This document shows, piece by piece, positions 8,243 to 12,300 of a stretch of 12,300 nucleotides of DNA. The stretch lies in the NCBI GenBank assembly GCA_964450355.1, contig CAYVDH010000101.1, forward strand, positions 1 through 12,300, read 5' to 3'. Positions within the stretch are counted from its first letter, which is position 1. Every line of letters begins with the position of its first letter. The position numbers were made by a program, and so were the translations under genes. The DNA comes from CAYVDH01 sp964450355. Lineage in GTDB: Bacteria; Bacteroidota; Bacteroidia; NS11-12g; UBA955. The notes beneath the pieces are model-generated. The model made no database searches and had not been told where the DNA came from. It worked only from the letters and a program-made list of their open reading frames with translations.

Positions 8243-8265
8243 TGAGTAAATGGTAAAATAGGCGC

Positions 8266-9819
8266 TTATTCAATAATGAAACTTTGTGATTTAGCATCTA
8301 TTAAAATGAAATAAAGCCCTGATTTTAGCATTGAAATATTGATTTTTTCATCAGAGTTTAAAGTGACATCCATAACAACTTGACCTAATGTATTAAGAAT
8401 TTGAAATTGTTTTTTATCGGTATAATTTCTAATGTCAATGTAGCCATCCTGGCTTGGGTTTGGGAACACTTCAATTGCTTTGTTTAATGAAATGTGTTTT
8501 ACACTTGTAACAGCTGCACTACACATGTATTCATGCCTATGCGCAGAATTATAAATTAAAGTAGAAGGATTAAAATCAGTAAAAGATTCCACAATTTTAA
8601 CAGGATTTGACGTGTTGTAATAATAAAGCAACCAACTGAATTCTGTTAATCTATTTAAGGATGAATTATATATAAAACTACGGTCAGAAGTTAAACTATC
8701 ATTCGAGTCGTAAGTTAGATAATTAGTTCTTGTAGTTCTCCATTCATTGGTTGAATTAATCCAATCTTGCATGAACGTTTCATTTAAATTGCCGTTGATA
8801 TTGTATTTATAAAATGTTTTGCCAAATTTGTCCCACAGATTGTAAACGGGATTCCATACATAAGAATAGATGGTGTCTAATTGCTTTAATCCGTTGTAGT
8901 GGTTGTCGCTCCAATTGGTACTATCCCATTTATATTTAAATGGATCCCAATTGTAATTATAAATTGTTTTAATCGCATCAAAACTGTTAATTAAATTTTG
9001 AATTCTAGAAGCATTTACATAACTAGAACTTGATGTTTCATAATTTTGATTGATTGTTTCTATAAGTATATCAGAGCTATTGTATGTATATAAAGATTTA
9101 TAAAAGCCTGTCCAACCTGCTGTAGCTGTCCAATATAAATTTTCGTAACTAAGCTTTTTATTTGTAGAAGAATAAGTGTACATTTCTTTTCTGTACAATA
9201 CCCAATTTCCCGAAGGGTTATTCCAGTTAGATCTAATTTTTTCAAGTAAATTATTATTTGCATCGTATGAAATTTCGTCTTTTGTGGAGTTTACTACTGA
9301 CCCAGATGAAATATCAAATGTTCTATAAATCTCACTGATCAATACATTAGTACTGTTGTATGTATATAAATATTCTCTTTTTAGTTTCCAATTGCCTATG
9401 GTTATATCCCAATCAAAGTATTGATCTAAAGTAATTTTCCCTGATGAATTGTATTCTTTTTGTGATACAAATTCATTATCCCATGCATTAGAAATGGGGT
9501 TAAAATTGTAAGAAATATTTTTTGCAATTTTTGTGGTATAAGTCTGATGGTAGGTGTAGTCTTCTTTTTTCGAATTTTTATATGTAGAATTGATGTTGTC
9601 CCAGTTTTGAAAGATAACGGTAGTAGGTAATTTGTCTGTATTTCTTTGATAAATAGTTCTAGTATTTGGGGTTTTTGTATATAAAGAACCTTGTAATTGA
9701 TAGTGATAAATGGTATCATAAGTACAAGTTTGAGCTATTGATTTATTAGTTGTTGCAATTGTAACAATGGCAATTGTAATTTGAATAGTGTTTTTAATAA
9801 ATTTCATGAGCACAAACAT
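8266..9819 (-). CDS. T9SS-exported 12-unit repeat protein, paralogue C (first of the tandem set)
   Basis: This is a 517-residue paralogue. Two starts are possible: ATG at 9819 (MFVLMKFIKN) or Met5 at 9807. The second gives a more usual signal peptide (MKFIKNTIQITIAIV, ending KSIAQ) and leaves the 9-bp repeat at 9815-9823 wholly outside the gene. The mature chain starts TCTYDTIYHYQLQG with C32 (long numbering). Residues 59-433 form 12 units: 31, 33, then nine units of 31 apart from one of 30, and a final 33. The last unit begins YNTSNPVKIVES and ends HEYMC with C433, the only other cysteine. The sorting tail has FPNP at about 452 and ends KSGLYFILIDAKSQSFIIE. It is the first gene after the divergent intergenic region, so the promoter for the surface-protein run probably lies there. 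The function is unknown. Confidence 0.9.
   Translation of the reverse strand: MFVLMKFIKNTIQITIAIVTIATTNKSIAQTCTYDTIYHYQLQGSLYTKTPNTRTIYQRNTDKLPTTVIFQNWDNINSTYKNSKKEDYTYHQTYTTKIAKNISYNFNPISNAWDNEFVSQKEYNSSGKITLDQYFDWDITIGNWKLKREYLYTYNSTNVLISEIYRTFDISSGSVVNSTKDEISYDANNNLLEKIRSNWNNPSGNWVLYRKEMYTYSSTNKKLSYENLYWTATAGWTGFYKSLYTYNSSDILIETINQNYETSSSSYVNASRIQNLINSFDAIKTIYNYNWDPFKYKWDSTNWSDNHYNGLKQLDTIYSYVWNPVYNLWDKFGKTFYKYNINGNLNETFMQDWINSTNEWRTTRTNYLTYDSNDSLTSDRSFIYNSSLNRLTEFSWLLYYYNTSNPVKIVESFTDFNPSTLIYNSAHRHEYMCSAAVTSVKHISLNKAIEVFPNPSQDGYIDIRNYTDKKQFQILNTLGQVVMDVTLNSDEKINISMLKSGLYFILIDAKSQSFIIE
8521..9645 (-). repeat. Twelve-unit, 31-residue protein repeat array, paralogue C
   Basis: Residues 59-433 split into 31, 33, nine units of about 31 (the unit starting YSSTNKKLSYENLYW has 30) and 33. 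Other unit starts are YDANNNLLEKIRSNW, INSFDAIKTIYNYNWD and YNINGNLNETFMQDW. The count of 12 and the longer second and last units are the same as in the two neighbours. Confidence 0.83.
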
Positions 9820-9842
9820 TGTAATAAATTAACAACATTGTA
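9815..9842. promoter_or_regulatory. Pair of 9-bp direct repeats (AACATTGTA) before paralogue C
   Basis: AACATTGTA occurs at 9815-9823 and again at 9834-9842, 19 bp start to start. On the coding strand of paralogue C it reads TACAATGTT twice, immediately before the preferred start at 9807. Paired direct repeats about two helical turns apart are the form of site that LytTR regulators bind, and two such regulators flank the region. The sequence does not match the published LytTR consensus well, so this is a candidate only. Confidence 0.3.
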
Positions 9843-9895
9843 TTCATTTATGAGTATTTAGAATGATAATTGATTGAATGGAATAAAAATCTTAT

Positions 9896-9929
9896 ACTGT
9901 TTAAATAAAATATGTATTGTTTAATAAAA
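9896..9929. promoter_or_regulatory. Imperfect direct repeat in the divergent intergenic region
   Basis: ACTGTTTAAATAAAA (9896-9910) is followed by ATTGTTTAATAAAA (9916-9929), with the TGTTTAA cores 20 bp apart. The region lies between two divergent genes, where operators are expected. Its AT-rich composition makes chance similarity likely. The rest of 9820-9986 shows no TAnnTTTG box on either strand. The nearest variant for the plus-strand gene is TAAACTTG at 9959-9966, which has one mismatch. Confidence 0.25.
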
Positions 9930-9986
9930 GTGACGTAATTTAAGTGTTTTTTTTTATGTAAACTTGTTTCAGAAAATTTTAAATTT

Positions 9987-11405
9987 ATGAAAATTGTTTT
10001 ATTCTTTGTTTCATTTTTTTTAACGGGTGAGATATTAAGCCAAGTAAAAATAGGTAATAACCCATCAAATATAAATTCTAATTCAATATTAGAATTAGAA
10101 AGTAATACTAAAACTTTTGTTATGCCGAGAATGACAAATGCTCAAATGTGGTCAATTACAAAACCATTAGAAGGAAGTTTGGTATATAATTATACAGATA
10201 GCTCAATTTATGTTTATAGAAGTGCTGGTTGGTGGAAATTAGATGGTCAAAATATTAAAGCTATCAATGCACTATATTCTAAAAAAGATACAGTAAAATT
10301 AGGAGGCAATTTAACAGAAAATACAACAATTGGATTAAATGGAAAAAATATTGTTTTCAAACAAGATTCTATTTCAAGTAACAAAAAAGCGGTGTTGAGT
10401 ATTAATAATAATATGAGTGTAGGCATAGGAAATTCTAATCCACACAATACATCCATATTAGATTTAAGTTCTAGTTTTCCAAATAATAAAAAAGGTTTTT
10501 TGCCTCCTAAAATGACTACAAGACAAAGGGATAGTATCATTTCGCCTGCAATAGGTTTAATTATTTACAATACAGAATTTAATTGCCTTAATTATTTTAA
10601 TGGATTGGGATGGGCTAATGTCTGTGGAGATGTAAATTATGGAAAAGGTGGTATGGCATATTTTAATTATACTTCTTCAAATGTGTATCAAACATGGACA
10701 GTGCCTGTCGGAGTTTCGTTAATCAAAGTTGAAGCCTATGGAGCTAAAGGAGGTTTTGGCAATGTAGGGGGTGGAAATGGTGGCGGTGTAATTTCTTATT
10801 TAAATGTAGTACCCGGTACAACATTAAGGATTTATGTTGGAGAGCGAGGTAGTAATTCTTCGACATCAGTTGGTGGTCCTGGTGGATGGAATGGCGGAAA
10901 AAGAGGTGGCAATAGTTTATCTGGATATAACTCTGGAGGAGGAGGAGGTGCTACAGATATAAGAACATATCCATATGGATTAACAGATAGGATTTTAGTT
11001 GCAGGTGGTGGTGGCGGTGGTGGAGCTTGGGCTGGAGGTGTGGGAGGTGATGGAGGCTTGTTTTTCTTACCAAATGGTGAAGATGGCGCTAATTCAGGAG
11101 GAGATGGAGGTATAGGGGGCGATTATTATCAAGGTGGTGCTGGAGGTAATGGTATAAATACTGGTGGTGCTGGTGCAGATGGTACCTTAGGGAATGGAGG
11201 AGCAGGAGGACATGGTTCCAGTTCAGGTGGCGGTGGCGGTGGTGGCGGTGGTTATTATGGTGGCGGTGGCGGTGGTGGAAACAATAATCCAAGTCTTCCA
11301 GATGGCGGTGGCGGTGGCGGAGGTTCTAGTTTTTCATCAGGTTATGGAACACAATTTTTGGGGGGAGTTAATAGTTCTGATGGGTATTTGATAATTCGCT
11401 GGTAA
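9987..11405 (+). CDS. Secreted glycine-rich protein with duplicated fibre-type N-terminal motif
   Basis: This is a 472-residue exported protein. The signal peptide MKIVLFFVSFFLTGEILSQ ends at about residue 19. Two copies of a Bacteroidota motif follow, at about 32-85 (NSILELESN, VMPRMTNAQ, GSLVYNYT, AGWWKL) and 155-212 (TSILDLSSS, FLPPKMTTRQRDSI, GLIIYNTEFNCLNY, GLGWANV). Between them lie LGGNLTENTTIGL and SVGIGNSNP, phrases common in fibre-like secreted proteins. Residues 221-472 form a glycine-rich domain resembling the ALK/LTK-type family: a beta-strand start (QTWTVPVGVSLIKVEAYGAKGG), GGGGGATDIRT, RILVAGGGGGGG, and a closing strand DGYLIIRW. It has no T9SS tail, unlike its neighbours, so its exit route beyond the periplasm is unclear. 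It is transcribed divergently from the paralogue block and converges on a LytTR regulator gene. The family is fairly sure; the role is not. Confidence 0.88.
   Translation: MKIVLFFVSFFLTGEILSQVKIGNNPSNINSNSILELESNTKTFVMPRMTNAQMWSITKPLEGSLVYNYTDSSIYVYRSAGWWKLDGQNIKAINALYSKKDTVKLGGNLTENTTIGLNGKNIVFKQDSISSNKKAVLSINNNMSVGIGNSNPHNTSILDLSSSFPNNKKGFLPPKMTTRQRDSIISPAIGLIIYNTEFNCLNYFNGLGWANVCGDVNYGKGGMAYFNYTSSNVYQTWTVPVGVSLIKVEAYGAKGGFGNVGGGNGGGVISYLNVVPGTTLRIYVGERGSNSSTSVGGPGGWNGGKRGGNSLSGYNSGGGGGATDIRTYPYGLTDRILVAGGGGGGGAWAGGVGGDGGLFFLPNGEDGANSGGDGGIGGDYYQGGAGGNGINTGGAGADGTLGNGGAGGHGSSSGGGGGGGGGYYGGGGGGGNNNPSLPDGGGGGGGSSFSSGYGTQFLGGVNSSDGYLIIRW
10080..10622 (+). repeat. Internal duplication in the glycine-rich protein's N-terminal half
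   Basis: Residues about 32-85 and 155-212 align as two copies of the pattern S-I-L-x-L-x-S, P-[RK]-M-T-x-x-Q, P-x-x-G-x-[IV]-[IV]-Y-N, and G-W. Copy 2 is closer to the usual Bacteroidota form (PPKMTTRQRD) and has C200, followed by C213 just after it; copy 1 has no cysteine. The copies are clear in protein and diverged in DNA. Confidence 0.75.
11226..11324 (+). repeat. GGT/GGC poly-glycine codon tracts
   Basis: Three runs of Gly codons, almost all alternating GGT and GGC, lie at 11226-11252 (9 codons), 11259-11279 (7) and 11304-11324 (7), the first two split by Tyr-Tyr. They are the most GC-rich DNA in the gene and are prone to triplet slippage, which would keep the frame. Confidence 0.8.
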
Positions 11406-11417
11406 ATAATGAACTGT

Positions 11418-12158
11418 TTATAGTTTAAGGCTAAGTAAGTTATTTAATTCATTTTTCAAATTTGAAGATAGTGGAATTCTGTGATTATTAGAAAGGATGA
11501 GAATGCCTTCTGAGTTGTTTGTTTTTATGATTTCTTTAACATGGAATTTATTTATGATGAAAAATCTATTGACTCTAATGAATGTCTCTTGGTCAAGAAG
11601 TTTTGACAAGGAGTTTAAGTTTTTAGAATATTTAATAAAAGTGTCATTGTAATAGATGTTTGAATACGCTCCTTCTGATTTTATAAACAGTATTTCACTG
11701 TGTTTTACAAAGGCTGTTTTTTCATGAGTATTTAAAATTAAATAATCATTTTTATTTTTGAAATCATCCATAATTTCGTCATTTGTTGGATTATTTATTT
11801 CTTTTAAATATCTACTTATGCATTTTTTTATATCAGTGATTGCAATAGGTTTTGTAAAATAGTCATAAGCATTGTAACGAATTGCTTTTATTGCCAATTC
11901 ATCATGACCTGTATAGAAAATAACTTTGTATTTTTGGTTTATACCAATTAAGTCTAATAAATCAAACCCATTTAAATTTCCATCTAAGTCTATATCTAAA
12001 ACAAGCCAATCAAATTTTATTTTCTTAAGGTTAGAAAATGCAGTTTCAACATCTGAAAATCTATTTAATATTCTAATTTCTGGAAAGTAATTATCAATGG
12101 CCTGTTTAAAACCTTCATATGAATCATTATTGTCTTCTACTATCACTATGTCTATCAT
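11418..12158 (-). CDS. LytTR-family response regulator without an adjacent kinase in view
   Basis: This is a 246-residue cytoplasmic regulator. The receiver at 1-120 has acidic residues E8-D9, phospho-acceptor D55 in WLVLDIDLDG, T83 in FYTGHDELAIKAI and K103 in YFTKPIAITDI, so it looks phosphorylatable. The receiver carries a small insertion after D55 (DGNLNG), often seen in this family. A LytTR domain covers about 140-243, with EILFIKSEGAYSNIYY, KNLNSLSKLL, and FIRVNRFFIINKFHVKEI. It lies 12 bp from the end of the glycine-rich gene, in convergent orientation, so there is no room for a separate terminator. Its partner kinase, if any, must be beyond 12300 or elsewhere. The 142 bases upstream to the window end are AT-rich and show no good promoter. 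It shares domain layout but little sequence with the regulator at 360-1103. Confidence 0.92.
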   Translation of the reverse strand: MIDIVIVEDNNDSYEGFKQAIDNYFPEIRILNRFSDVETAFSNLKKIKFDWLVLDIDLDGNLNGFDLLDLIGINQKYKVIFYTGHDELAIKAIRYNAYDYFTKPIAITDIKKCISRYLKEINNPTNDEIMDDFKNKNDYLILNTHEKTAFVKHSEILFIKSEGAYSNIYYNDTFIKYSKNLNSLSKLLDQETFIRVNRFFIINKFHVKEIIKTNNSEGILILSNNHRIPLSSNLKNELNNLLSLKL

Positions 12159-12300
12159 TGATTTATTTAATTAAATACAAGATTATTTGATTTAATTTAA
12201 TATTAATAACATACCCAATTTTTTTATTGTAAAACAGCAATTATTTTTTTTAAGCATTTTACGAATGTTAAATCTATAAGTAAATAAAAAAAATTACTTA

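Noticed and set aside
5320..9645. The repeat proteins as Rhs/YD-repeat toxins
   Set aside because: The units are 31 residues with two spaced aromatics, without the YDxxGRL core, and there is no toxin tip or immunity gene. The proteins end in T9SS tails.
11089..11292. His-rich open frame on the minus strand within the glycine-rich gene
   Set aside because: It is the antisense reading of GGT/GGC glycine codons, has no start context, and the plus-strand protein has a recognisable domain over the same bases.
11194..11391. Val/Ala-rich plus-strand open frame overlapping the glycine-rich gene
   Set aside because: It is a frame shadow caused by the repetitive GGT/GGC codons, with no family resemblance.
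11455..11466. Perfect 12-bp palindrome TTCAAATTTGAA
   Set aside because: It lies inside the second LytTR coding sequence. A few such palindromes are expected by chance in a window this size.

Overview
The window looks like the chromosome of a Bacteroidota bacterium (flavobacterial/sphingobacterial/chitinophagal type; genus not determinable). The grounds are the strongly AT-rich DNA, the lack of purine-rich Shine-Dalgarno sites, occasional TAnnTTTG boxes, four proteins with C-terminal sorting domains of the type IX secretion system (T9SS), a beta-propeller sensor kinase paired with a LytTR regulator, and a secreted protein with the 'PPRMT..QR' motif typical of this phylum. No tRNA, rRNA, CRISPR array, transposase or phage integrase was found.

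Layout. Bases 1-198 (+) are the tail of a T9SS-exported protein. Bases 199-359 hold a GC-richer, hairpin-bearing element that looks like an interspersed repeat or terminator. From 360 to 9819 every gene is on the minus strand. In transcription order they are: three tandem paralogous T9SS-exported repeat proteins (8266-9819, 6627-8183, 5071-6615), a small Asn-linker lipoprotein (4425-5063), a membrane sensor histidine kinase with a periplasmic beta-propeller (1276-4317) and its LytTR response regulator (360-1103). Gaps are 82, 11, 7, 107 and 172 bp, so at least the last two repeat proteins and the lipoprotein probably share a transcript. A 167-bp divergent intergenic region (9820-9986) separates this block from a secreted glycine-rich protein (9987-11405, +). 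That gene converges, with a 12-bp gap, on a second LytTR response regulator (11418-12158, -) that has no kinase in view.

Main observation. The three paralogues share one precise architecture: a signal peptide, an N-cap with Cys at mature position 2, then exactly 12 repeat units. The pattern is 31, 33, nine units of 31 (one of 30 in the third protein) and a closing unit of 33 residues that ends in the only other cysteine. A T9SS tail of 82-84 residues follows. I do not recognise this repeat as a named family. The likely picture is a locus for building or decorating the cell surface (exported repeat proteins, a lipoprotein and a glycine-rich secreted protein) surrounded by LytTR-type signalling genes. 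The regulatory link to those genes is inference from position only.
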